Source: Saccharopolyspora_C sp047200635 (GTDB taxonomy: Bacteria; Actinomycetota; Actinomycetes; Mycobacteriales; Pseudonocardiaceae). Taken from it: a DNA stretch of 64,000 nt. Of this stretch, positions 1-7,525 are shown piece after piece. Both the position numbers and the translations under genes were made by a program. Below the pieces are notes generated by a model, which was not told the DNA's origin, ran no database searches, and saw only the letters and a program-made list of their open reading frames with translations. Position 1 is the stretch's first letter, and each line of letters starts with the position of its first letter. The DNA is taken from assembly GCF_047200635.1 (NCBI RefSeq), contig NZ_JBJZOI010000026.1:7010-71009 (forward strand), written 5' to 3'.

Positions 1-526
1 AGGTCACCTTCCAGATCCGGCCCAGCAGGCCCAACCCCACGCTGGTCACCACCTCGACGTCGTGCTCACCGAGGAACCCCACCAGCCGATCGGTCACGTT
101 CTCCACGTACGGCGTCGCGATCGCCACCCGCCGCACCCCGAGCACGCCCAACGCCTCCACCAGCGCACCCGACGTCGTCACCGCCGCCGGCGCACCCGCC
201 TCCCGCATCACCGTCACCAGGTTGCGCTCCCCCGCCGCGCCGTCGACGAAACTGCCCGACGCGCACGCGTAAGCCACCACCTCCGGCTCCGGGGACAGCA
301 AATCGCGGGTCGCGCTGTGCACCGCCGCCTCATCGGAGATCAACGACGCCATCTCCACCGTCATCGGCACCGGCACGAACGCCGTGCGCGTCAGGTACAA
401 CGTCACCTCCGGCGGCGCCCAGCGCCACAGCTCCCGGTCCATCGCCAGGTCGAACGGAGCGACCACGCCCACCCCGCGCTGCGCCGCGGGCCCGGCCAAC
501 GCCTCCAGGAACTCCTGCGGCGCCAC
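1..526 (-). CDS. Maleate isomerase / Asp-Glu racemase superfamily protein (EutA-like), 3' end cut by window
   Basis: I read an open frame on the minus strand from GTG at 526 to the window edge (about 175 residues) with no stop. The central YACASGSF segment carries a cysteine in the place of the catalytic Cys of maleate cis-trans isomerases, arylmalonate decarboxylases and EutA proteins. GGVRRVAIATPY-like and TDRLVGF-like stretches also fit that superfamily. The enzyme probably acts on a small dicarboxylic or malonate-type acid in the cytoplasm. It starts 9 nt after the DUF3830 stop, with GGTGAGG upstream, so the two are co-transcribed. The C-terminal half with the second catalytic Cys lies outside the window, so substrate and activity cannot be judged. 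Confidence 0.75.
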   Translation of the reverse strand, partial: MAPQEFLEALAGPAAQRGVGVVAPFDLAMDRELWRWAPPEVTLYLTRTAFVPVPMTVEMASLISDEAAVHSATRDLLSPEPEVVAYACASGSFVDGAAGERNLVTVMREAGAPAAVTTSGALVEALGVLGVRRVAIATPYVENVTDRLVGFLGEHDVEVVTSVGLGLLGRIWKVT

Positions 527-535
527 GATCCCGCC

Positions 536-1030
536 TCACCCGGCGTGACGCGCGTAGAGCAGCCGCTCCCCGACGCTGCCGGAGCGCCACACGTCGTTGC
601 AGGCCTCCGCGAACGCGCCCAGGTTCTCCACGATCGAGCCGTACACGTTGCCCGGGACCCAGCCGACGTCCCCGTTGAGCAGCAGGTTGTTGCGCCCGTA
701 GAAGACCGCCAAATCGATCACCCCCGGCAGCTCGTGGATGTCCTTCTCCTCCTTGAACTCCCGGTCCAGCATCCCGCTGTCGAAGGAGAAGTACACGAGA
801 TCACCCGGAATGGGGGTGACGGTCGGGTTCTCCTGCCCCGGTTCCCGCTCGGCGAACCGCGGCACCATGGTGTAGATCTCGTTGCGCGCGTACTTCGCGT
901 GGTGCACCGGCCCGGCCTGCGGCAACGCCTGCCACACGGCCTCGCAGGTGCGCGGGGCGTCCTCGTCCAGCAGCTCGGCCACGCAGGACACGCCGCGCTT
1001 CTCCAGCGCGATCGACAGGTACCTGGGCAT
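536..1030 (-). CDS. DUF3830 family protein (cyclophilin-like fold)
   Basis: A 164-residue protein that I recognise as DUF3830, a small cyclophilin-like domain family found beside amidases, maleate-isomerase-like enzymes and carriers. Typical segments are EAVWQALP, GPVHHAKYARNEIY and the GDVGWVPGNVYGSIVEN region near the C-terminus. No catalytic residues are assigned to the family, so the function is unknown; a ligand-binding or small-molecule isomerase role is only an inference. It is the first gene of a minus-strand operon with the EutA-like gene and is transcribed away from the dehydrogenase-amidase operon across a 296-nt divergent promoter region. Confidence 0.75.
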   Translation of the reverse strand: MPRYLSIALEKRGVSCVAELLDEDAPRTCEAVWQALPQAGPVHHAKYARNEIYTMVPRFAEREPGQENPTVTPIPGDLVYFSFDSGMLDREFKEEKDIHELPGVIDLAVFYGRNNLLLNGDVGWVPGNVYGSIVENLGAFAEACNDVWRSGSVGERLLYARHAG

Positions 1031-1211
1031 CGCGACATCCGTTCCATGAGGGGGACTGGCAGATGTGGAGGGATCTCCGCGGTCTCGGCTCGCGGCCAGC
1101 TCCGGCCACGCCGTGCCCCGTGCGCGTCACGAGGGCCCGAACCGGGCCGACACGGGGCCGAAGACCCGCCGCGCGGGCCGGGCAGAACCGGCCCCACCGC
1201 GACGCACCTGC

Positions 1212-1227
1212 GGATTGTTGACAATCC
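1212..1227. promoter_or_regulatory. GntR-type operator, perfect inverted repeat
   Basis: GGATTGTTGACAATCC has two perfect 7-bp arms around a TG spacer. The core TTGT-TG-ACAA fits the general GntR/FadR-type GT-N2-AC half-site layout. It overlaps the -35 box of the plus-strand promoter, so a bound protein should block transcription. The obvious candidate is the GntR regulator at 6639-7370; that pairing is an inference. Confidence 0.6.
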
Positions 1228-1246
1228 TACGAGCGCTTCCTAGCGT
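1218..1246 (+). promoter_or_regulatory. Sigma70-type promoter of the dehydrogenase-amidase operon
   Basis: A perfect TTGACA (1218-1223) is followed after 17 nt by TAGCGT (1241-1246), which keeps the first TA and last T of the consensus. The transcription start would be near 1253, giving a leader of about 75 nt before the ATG at 1327. The -35 box lies inside the inverted repeat. Confidence 0.6.
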
Positions 1247-1326
1247 GTCAATCCCCGGCGGCCCCACGATCTTCCGGGCCCGCCCGCGACGACGCGCCCC
1301 ACCACCGCCCCACGCGAAGGCAGGCC

Positions 1327-2310
1327 ATGACCGAGCACACCCCCACCGTCGTCGTCCTCCACGGGGACACCCCACCCCCCGCCATGCACCGCATCGAGCA
1401 GCTCGCCGAAGTCCGACCAGCCACCGAACACGACCTCGCCGCAGCCCTGCCGGGCGCCGACGTCCTGTTCGTCTGGGACTTCCGCTCCGCCGCCCTCGCC
1501 GACGCCTGGCCCCGCACCGACGCGCTGCGCTGGATCCACGCCGCCAGCGCCGGAGTCGACCACCTGCTCACCCCCCAGGTCATCGACTCCCCCGTCACCA
1601 TCACCAACTCCCGGGGCATCTTCGACGCCCCCATCGCCGAATACGTCCTCGGCACCATCCTCACCTTCGCCAAGGACCTGCACACCAGCGTCCGCCTCCA
1701 AGACCGCAAGCAGTGGCAACACCGCGAAACCGAACGCATCGCAGGCAAACGCGCCCTCATCGTCGGCACCGGCCCCATCGGCCGCGCCATCGCCACCCAG
1801 CTCACCACCGCCGGACTCCACGTCGAAGGCATCGGCCGCACCGCCCGCACCCACGACCCCGACTTCGGCACCGTGCACCCCTCCGACCAGATCACCACCG
1901 TCCTCGGCGACCACGACTACATCGTGCTCGCCGCACCCCTCACCGACCAGACCCACGGCCTCATCGACGCCCACGCCCTCACCACCTGCCGCCCCACCGC
2001 CCGCCTCATCAACGTCGGACGCGGCGAACTCGTCGTCCAACCCGACCTCGTCGAAGCACTCGCGGCAGGCCGCCTCGCCGGCGCCGCCCTCGACGTCTTC
2101 GACACCGAACCCCTGCCCACCACCAGCCCGCTCTGGGAGATGCCCAACGTCCTCATCTCCCCGCACATGTCCGGCGACACCATCGGCTGGACCGCGGAAC
2201 TGGTGGAACTGTTCCTCACCAACCTGCGCCTCTACACCCACGGCGACGACCTGCACAACGTCGTCGACAAACAACGCGGCTACGTCAGCGGAACGGAGCA
2301 GACCCGATGA
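1327..2310 (+). CDS. D-2-hydroxyacid dehydrogenase (NAD(P)-dependent)
   Basis: A 327-residue protein of the D-isomer-specific 2-hydroxyacid dehydrogenase family, reducing a 2-oxoacid or oxidising a D-2-hydroxyacid. The Rossmann motif GTGPIGRAIATQL lies near residues 142-155. The family signatures INVGRGELV, LDVFDTEPLP and SPHMSG follow, carrying the Arg, Glu and His of the active site. The length is normal. GAAGG sits 6 nt before the ATG. The stop overlaps the amidase start (ATGA), so translation is coupled. The substrate is unknown; the neighbours suggest an amide or carboxylic acid pathway. Confidence 0.9.
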   Translation: MTEHTPTVVVLHGDTPPPAMHRIEQLAEVRPATEHDLAAALPGADVLFVWDFRSAALADAWPRTDALRWIHAASAGVDHLLTPQVIDSPVTITNSRGIFDAPIAEYVLGTILTFAKDLHTSVRLQDRKQWQHRETERIAGKRALIVGTGPIGRAIATQLTTAGLHVEGIGRTARTHDPDFGTVHPSDQITTVLGDHDYIVLAAPLTDQTHGLIDAHALTTCRPTARLINVGRGELVVQPDLVEALAAGRLAGAALDVFDTEPLPTTSPLWEMPNVLISPHMSGDTIGWTAELVELFLTNLRLYTHGDDLHNVVDKQRGYVSGTEQTR

Positions 2311-3722
2311 CCTCGACCCCCGACACCGCCCCCACCACCGCGGCCGACCTCACCGCCACCGACATGCTCGAACGCTTCGCCAGCGGTGAGCTCTCCCCCG
2401 TCGAAGCCACCGAAGCCACCCTCCGCCGCATCGAAGAAGCCGACGGCACCGTCAACGCCTACTGCCTCGTCGACGCCGACCGCGCACTCGACCAAGCCCG
2501 CGCCTCCGAAACCCGCTGGAACCGCGGCACCCCCCAAGGCCGCCTCGACGGCGTCCCCACCTCCATCAAGGACATCTTCCTCACCCGCGACTGGCCCACC
2601 CTGCGCGGCTCCCGCACCGTCGACCCCCACCAGCCCTGGACCGCCGACGCCCCCGCCGTCGCCCGGCTGCGCGAACACAACGCCGTGTTCATCGGCAAGA
2701 CCACCACCCCCGAACTCGCCTGGAAAGGCGTCACCGACAACACCCTCACCGGCATCACCCGCAACCCCTGGAACCCCGACCGCACCGCCGGCGGCTCCAG
2801 CGGAGGCGCCGCGGCAGCCGTCGCCTCCGGCATGGCCCCCCTCGCCATCGGCACCGACGGCGGCGGATCCGTCCGCATCCCCGCCGCCTTCTGCGGCATC
2901 TTCACCATCAAACCCACCTACGGACGCATCCCCCACTACCCCGCGAGCCCCTTCGGCACCCTCGCCCACGCCGGCCCCATGACCACCACCGTCACCGAGA
3001 CCGCGCTCATGCTCGACGTGCTCACCGGCCCCGACAGCCGCGACTGGTCCGCCCTCGAACCCCCCACCCGCTCCTACCTCGACGGCCTCGACGACGGCGT
3101 CGCCGGACTGCGCATCGCCGTGAGCACCGACCTCGGATTCGCCACCGTCGACCCCGAGATCGCCGAAGCCGTCACCCGCGCCGCCCAGGTCTTCACCGAC
3201 CTCGGCGCCACCGTCGAGAACGCCGACCCCGGCATCACCGACCCCGTCGCCGACTTCCACGTCCTCTGGTTCGCCGGCGCCGCCAAATCCGTCGAACACC
3301 TCACCCCCGCCCAACGCGACCTGCTCGACCCCGGCCTCCGCGACATCATCGACGAAGGACTCACCTACAGCGCCCAGGACTACCTCGAAGCCACCAACAC
3401 CCGCATGACCCTCGGACAGCGCACGGGCGCCTTCCACGAGACCTACGACCTGCTGCTCACCCCCACCGTCGGCATCGCCCCCTTCACCGCCGGAACCGAA
3501 ACACCCCCGGACTCCCCCAGCCCCCGCTGGACCGGCTGGACCCCGTTCACCTACCCCTTCAACATGACCCAGCAACCCGCCGCCAGCGCCCCCTGCGGCT
3601 TCACCAGCGACGGACTCCCCATCGGCCTGCAGATCATCGGCCCCCGCCACTCCGACGCCCGCGTCCTGCGCGCCGCCCGCGCCTACGAGCAAGCCCACCC
3701 CTGGCAGCGCCCCCGCGGGTGA
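2307..3722 (+). CDS. Amidase (amidase signature family)
   Basis: A 471-residue amidase-signature hydrolase that releases ammonia or an amine from a carboxamide. The Ser-cisSer-Lys triad is visible: Lys in GVPTSIKDIF, then the Gly/Ser-rich block with GGSSGGAAAAVASG and GTDGGGSVRIPAAFCG. Length is typical. I start it at the ATG overlapping the preceding stop; the open frame continues upstream to 1065, but that part lies antiparallel within the dehydrogenase region and is not protein-like. It is the second gene of the operon. An aryl or alkyl amide is possible; the exact substrate cannot be read from the sequence. Confidence 0.9.
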   Translation: MTSTPDTAPTTAADLTATDMLERFASGELSPVEATEATLRRIEEADGTVNAYCLVDADRALDQARASETRWNRGTPQGRLDGVPTSIKDIFLTRDWPTLRGSRTVDPHQPWTADAPAVARLREHNAVFIGKTTTPELAWKGVTDNTLTGITRNPWNPDRTAGGSSGGAAAAVASGMAPLAIGTDGGGSVRIPAAFCGIFTIKPTYGRIPHYPASPFGTLAHAGPMTTTVTETALMLDVLTGPDSRDWSALEPPTRSYLDGLDDGVAGLRIAVSTDLGFATVDPEIAEAVTRAAQVFTDLGATVENADPGITDPVADFHVLWFAGAAKSVEHLTPAQRDLLDPGLRDIIDEGLTYSAQDYLEATNTRMTLGQRTGAFHETYDLLLTPTVGIAPFTAGTETPPDSPSPRWTGWTPFTYPFNMTQQPAASAPCGFTSDGLPIGLQIIGPRHSDARVLRAARAYEQAHPWQRPRG

Positions 3723-3747
3723 ACCACCAGCCGGAGCGAACACCCCG

Positions 3748-3787
3748 GCCCCGCCACCCCGCCGCGATGCGGCCGGGGTGGCGGGGC
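3748..3787. terminator. Bidirectional terminator between convergent genes
   Basis: A 13-bp stem (3748-3760 with 3775-3787) continues into an inner 5-bp GCCGC/GCGGC stem. It sits between the convergent amidase and aldehyde dehydrogenase genes. No long U tract is visible, which is common for actinomycete terminators. Confidence 0.7.
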
Positions 3788-3812
3788 ACCCGGACCGCAG
3801 GCCCCACCGACC

Positions 3813-5246
3813 TCACTCCACCGCCGACATCACGTGCTTGATCCGGCCGTACTCCTCCACCCCGAACCGGCCGAAATCCCGCGCCGACGCCGAATGCTTG
3901 AACCCGCTGTGCGGCATCTCCGCCACCAACGGCCGATGCGCGTTCACCCACACCGTCCCCGCCTGCAACGCCCGCGACATCCGCAACGCCCGCGCGTGAT
4001 CCCGCGTCCACGCGCTCGCCACCAACCCGTAGCGCACCCCGTTGGCCAACTCCACCGCCTCGGCCTCCGAGGAGAACCGCTGCACCGTCACCACCGGCCC
4101 CAACACCTCGTGCTGCACCAGCTCATCCGACTGCTCCACGTCCACCACCACCGTCGCCTCGTGGAAGAACCCCCGGCCACCCCGCCGACGACCACCAGCC
4201 ACCACCCGCGCGCGCTCCGGCAACCGCTCCAGATACCCCTCCACCAGCTCCAACTGCCCAGCGCTGTTCAACGGCCCGAACGCAGCCCCCACCTCCGCCG
4301 GCGGCCCCGGCCGCAACGCCACCGCCCGCTCCGCCAACGCCCCCACCAACTCCTCGTACACCCCGGGCCCCGCCAGCACCCGGCTCGCCGCCGTGCAGCT
4401 CTGCCCCGCATCCCCGAACGCCGCCTCCGCGATCACCCGCGCCGCCCGCCCCACGTCCGCGTCGTCGAACACCACCGCAGGCGCCTTGCCCCCCAACTGC
4501 AGGTGCGCCCGCTTCAGATCCGCCGCGGCCGACGCCGCCACCTCCATCCCCGACCGCACCGTCCCCGTGATCGAGAACATCCCCGGCACCTCGTGCGCCA
4601 CCATCGCCCGCCCCGAATCCCGATCACCGCACACCACGTTCACCACACCCGGCGGCAACACCTCCGCCGCCAACTCCCCCAACAGCACCGCGCTCACCGG
4701 CGTCGTCTCCGCCGGCTTCAGCACCACCACGTTGCCCGCCGCCAACGCCGGCGCCACCCGCGCCACCGCCAGCAGCAGCGGATGCGTCCACGACACCACC
4801 TGCGCGCACACCCCGATCGGCTCCCACCGCGCCGACGACGTGAACCCCGCCTCGTACTCCCCCGCCGCGGCCGCCTCCGGCAACCGCCCCGCCGACGCGC
4901 AGAACCGCAGCAGATCCACCGCCCTCGGCAACTCCCGCTCCCGCACCACCCACCGCGGCTTGCCCGTGTTCCGGCACTCCGCCGTCACCAACCGCTCAGC
5001 CGCCCCCTCGATCACCTCGGCCCACCGCAACAGCGCCCGCTGCCGCTGCCCCGGCGTCGCCGCCGACCACGCCCCGAACGCCGCCGCGGCCACCCCCATC
5101 ACCTCGTCGACATCCGTCCACCGCGTCAACGGAGCCGACCCGTACTCCTCCCCCGTGCTCGGATCCACCAGCGGCAGCACCTCCCCTGACACCACCCCCG
5201 CCGGGACCCCGCCGACGACGTTGCTCAGCTCCACTCCAGCGGACAC
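3813..5246 (-). CDS. Aldehyde dehydrogenase family protein with altered active site
   Basis: A 477-residue ALDH-superfamily protein closest in its C-terminal motifs to aminobutyraldehyde/betaine-aldehyde dehydrogenases (MPHSGFKHSASARDFG, then EEYGRIKHVM). The nucleophile is kept in GQSCTAASR (Cys284) and the cofactor Glu in HEVLGPV. However, the usual PWN oxyanion-hole motif reads SWT (Thr154), and the general-base Glu of ELGGK is Gln (Gln250). Activity may therefore be altered or lost. I choose the GTG at 5246 because AGGAGG precedes it by 6 nt; a GTG at 5276 has no such site. The MFS gene lies 70 nt upstream on the same strand. Confidence 0.85.
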   Translation of the reverse strand: MSAGVELSNVVGGVPAGVVSGEVLPLVDPSTGEEYGSAPLTRWTDVDEVMGVAAAAFGAWSAATPGQRQRALLRWAEVIEGAAERLVTAECRNTGKPRWVVRERELPRAVDLLRFCASAGRLPEAAAAGEYEAGFTSSARWEPIGVCAQVVSWTHPLLLAVARVAPALAAGNVVVLKPAETTPVSAVLLGELAAEVLPPGVVNVVCGDRDSGRAMVAHEVPGMFSITGTVRSGMEVAASAAADLKRAHLQLGGKAPAVVFDDADVGRAARVIAEAAFGDAGQSCTAASRVLAGPGVYEELVGALAERAVALRPGPPAEVGAAFGPLNSAGQLELVEGYLERLPERARVVAGGRRRGGRGFFHEATVVVDVEQSDELVQHEVLGPVVTVQRFSSEAEAVELANGVRYGLVASAWTRDHARALRMSRALQAGTVWVNAHRPLVAEMPHSGFKHSASARDFGRFGVEEYGRIKHVMSAVE

Positions 5247-5316
5247 CAGAACCTCCTGCGACGACGCACCGATCACGCGACCCTAACCGCGCGGCAGCAC
5301 CCCGACCCGCCACCGC

Positions 5317-6591
5317 TCACCCGCGGCGCGGCACCGGCTCCACCCGCTGCCGACACCACCACTGCCCCGCCGTCCCCACCGCCAGCAGCACCACCACCGG
5401 AACGAACGCCCACCGGTAGGCCTCCGCCGCGGGCAACGACGACACCACCTCCAGCACCGCACCCACCAGCACCTGCACCAGCACCGCCGCGAGAAAACCA
5501 CCCATGTTCACCACGCCCGAGGCCGCACCGGAACGGTGCACCGCATTCGCCTCCCGAGCCCCGTCGAACGCCAGCATCGCCGCGCCCCCGGCCAGCCCCA
5601 GCAACGCGGGCACCACCACCAGCAGCGGCCCCGGCAGCACACCCGGCCACCCCACCAGCAACGCCCACACCAGCACGACCAGCACCGACATCCCCAGCGT
5701 GCAGCGCTCCCGCCGCCGCGGCCGGCCCGCGATCCACTGACTCGCCACCAACGACCCCGCGATGAACCCGGCCACGGCCACCAGCAGCAGCTGCCCCACC
5801 TCGCCCGCGCCCACGCCCTGCGCCCCGGTCAGCCACGGCGCGCCCCACAGCGTCGTCAACGCCAGGAACTGCGACAACAGCACGAAGTGCACCCAGAACG
5901 ACCGCCGCGTCCCCCGCTGGGCCACCACCACACGCAACGTCCTGCCGATCGGCTCCCGCTCACCCCCGGGAACCTCGGTGATCGCCCCGGCCGGACGATC
6001 CCGAATCACCCCGGCCGCCACCAGAGCCAGCACCGCCGTCACCCCGGCCGCGCCCAGGAACGTCGGCGCCCAACCCCACCCGCGCAGCGCCGAGGTCAAC
6101 GGCACCGTCGAGAGCACCTGCCCCAGACCGCCGATCAGGCCCGTCCACGCCGCGACCCGCCCGTAGCGGCCGACCGGGAACCACACCGCCGCCAACCGCA
6201 GCACGTTGGTGAACATGAACGCGTCCCCGATGCCGATCAGCACCCGGCCGGTCATCCCGCCCAGCACCGACCCGCTCACCGCGAACACCGCCGACCCCAC
6301 CGCCAGCGCCACCACCCCACCGGTGATGACCCGGCGCGGACCGAGCCGGTCGGCCAGCAGCCCCGAAGGCACCTGCAGCACCAGGTACACCCCGAACTGC
6401 AACGCCGAGAACAACGCCAGCACCCCCGGACCGGCGGAGAACCGCACCAGCGCGTCCGGCGCCGCGACCCCGAGGCTGGCGCGGTGGAACAGCGCGACGA
6501 AGTAGCACGCCGCGCCCACTCCCCACACCAGCCACGCGCCGCGCGTCACGCCCCGCGCGGCCCGCTCGTTCCCCACGACCTGCACCGACAC
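5317..6591 (-). CDS. MFS transporter
   Basis: A major facilitator protein of about 424 residues with 12 predicted hydrophobic segments. The N-terminal YFVALFHRASLGVAAPD segment and the loop LADRLGPRRVITGG (motif A position) are typical. It probably imports a substrate of the neighbouring catabolic enzymes, or exports a product, across the cytoplasmic membrane. The start is uncertain: GTG 6591 has GGAAGG 10 nt upstream and leaves room for promoters toward the divergent GntR gene. An ATG at 6627 is also in frame but leaves only 11 nt between the genes. It lies upstream of the ALDH gene in the same direction. Confidence 0.85.
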   Translation of the reverse strand: MSVQVVGNERAARGVTRGAWLVWGVGAACYFVALFHRASLGVAAPDALVRFSAGPGVLALFSALQFGVYLVLQVPSGLLADRLGPRRVITGGVVALAVGSAVFAVSGSVLGGMTGRVLIGIGDAFMFTNVLRLAAVWFPVGRYGRVAAWTGLIGGLGQVLSTVPLTSALRGWGWAPTFLGAAGVTAVLALVAAGVIRDRPAGAITEVPGGEREPIGRTLRVVVAQRGTRRSFWVHFVLLSQFLALTTLWGAPWLTGAQGVGAGEVGQLLLVAVAGFIAGSLVASQWIAGRPRRRERCTLGMSVLVVLVWALLVGWPGVLPGPLLVVVPALLGLAGGAAMLAFDGAREANAVHRSGAASGVVNMGGFLAAVLVQVLVGAVLEVVSSLPAAEAYRWAFVPVVVLLAVGTAGQWWCRQRVEPVPRRG

Positions 6592-6638
6592 CTCGAACCC
6601 GCCTTCCACACGACTCGTACTCACCATAGATACAAGAG

Positions 6639-7370
6639 GTGGATCAGTACGATGGGCTCGTGTCGAGCGCAACACCGCACCAGCACGTCCCCGCCCCGGC
6701 CCGCGAGGCCGCCGGGAGCGAACCACCAGCCGCCGACCGCGCCTACCGGCACGTGAAGGCCGGCCTGCTCGACGGCACCTACCCCGACGGGCAGCTGCTG
6801 TCGGAAGGCGAGGTCGCCACCGCGCTGACCATGTCCCGCACCCCCGTGCGGGAGGCCTTCCTGCGGTTGCAGTCCGAGGGCTTCCTGCGCCTCTACCCCA
6901 AGCGCGGCGCCCTCGTCGTGCCCATCACCCCCGCCGAGACCCGGGGCGTGCTGGAGGCCCGCCTGGCCCTGGAGAGCTTCGCCATCGACAAGCTCGCCGC
7001 GCAGGGCGGTGCGGCGATGGTCGCGGTGGGCCGCGAGCTCGTGGAGCACCCCGCCTGCGGGGACGACGAGCTCTCCGCGACCCAGATGCACGAGACCGAC
7101 CGGGACTTCCACGCCCGCCTGGTCGCCGCGGCCGCCAACCCGATCGTCGACGACCTCTACGCCGCCCTGCGCGACCGCCAGCTGCGCATCACCGCCGAGG
7201 CCCGCACCCAGGACCGGCGACCGCACATCACCCACCAGCACGTCCAGCTCGCCCGCGCCCTGCGCGACGGCGAAGCCGAGACCGCCAAGGCCGTGCTGCG
7301 CGAGCACCTGCTCGGCGTGCTGCGCACCCTGGGCATCGCGGGCGGCCCCGTGTTCACCCCCGACCGCTGA
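6639..7370 (+). CDS. GntR family transcriptional regulator (FadR/FCD type)
   Basis: A 243-residue regulator. The N-terminal winged helix-turn-helix is at residues 30-95, with LSEGEVATALTMSRTPVREAFLRLQSEGFL the classic GntR recognition region. An all-helical FCD ligand domain follows, with the metal-binding His/Asp pattern in HETDRDFHARLV and the later HQHVQLARAL. It is divergent from the MFS gene and probably controls this gene and the operon at 1327 through the inverted repeat at 1212. GTG 6639 has only a weak AAGAG upstream; GTG 6660 is an alternative start. Confidence 0.85.
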   Translation: MDQYDGLVSSATPHQHVPAPAREAAGSEPPAADRAYRHVKAGLLDGTYPDGQLLSEGEVATALTMSRTPVREAFLRLQSEGFLRLYPKRGALVVPITPAETRGVLEARLALESFAIDKLAAQGGAAMVAVGRELVEHPACGDDELSATQMHETDRDFHARLVAAAANPIVDDLYAALRDRQLRITAEARTQDRRPHITHQHVQLARALRDGEAETAKAVLREHLLGVLRTLGIAGGPVFTPDR

Positions 7371-7415
7371 GCCCTCACCTCTCGTTCGCGGGTTTGTCCT
7401 TCGATCGTGAGATCG

Positions 7416-7438
7416 TTAATTTCATTCCGCACTGAAGC
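7416..7438. repeat. AT-rich dyad element, copy 1
   Basis: TTAATTTCA-x-TC-xx-CACTGAA, an AT-rich island within very GC-rich DNA. It closely matches the element at 21489-21510. The dyad is imperfect here. It lies between convergent genes, so it is not an obvious promoter for either. Function unknown. Confidence 0.45.
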
Positions 7439-7467
7439 AATCGTGGCAGCAGAACAGTCACGGCGTG

Positions 7468-7492
7468 AAAATGGGCGGCGCGCACGCCGCCC
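7468..7492 (-). terminator. Intrinsic terminator after the nfeD-stomatin operon
   Basis: An 8-bp perfect stem GGGCGGCG/CGCCGCCC (7473-7480, 7485-7492) with a 4-nt loop. On the minus strand it is followed by ATTTTC, which fits an intrinsic terminator about 30 nt past the stomatin-like gene stop at 7526. Confidence 0.75.
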
Positions 7493-7525
7493 ACTCACCG
7501 CCGGGGGCTCACCCGGCGCGTCCGA

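Larger units (their letters stand above)
1031..1326. promoter_or_regulatory. Divergent promoter region of the catabolic cluster
   Basis: A 296-nt gap between the DUF3830 and dehydrogenase genes. It holds the plus-strand promoter and inverted repeat listed separately. I see no credible gene in it, and I could not place a clear minus-strand promoter. Confidence 0.6.

Noticed and set aside
1065..2306. N-terminal extension of the amidase frame
   Set aside because: It overlaps the well-supported dehydrogenase gene in another frame. The amidase starts at the coupled ATG 2307.
1..7370. Ectoine degradation locus
   Set aside because: An EutA-like protein alone is not enough. EutB, EutC, DoeA and DoeB are not present, so I did not name the pathway.
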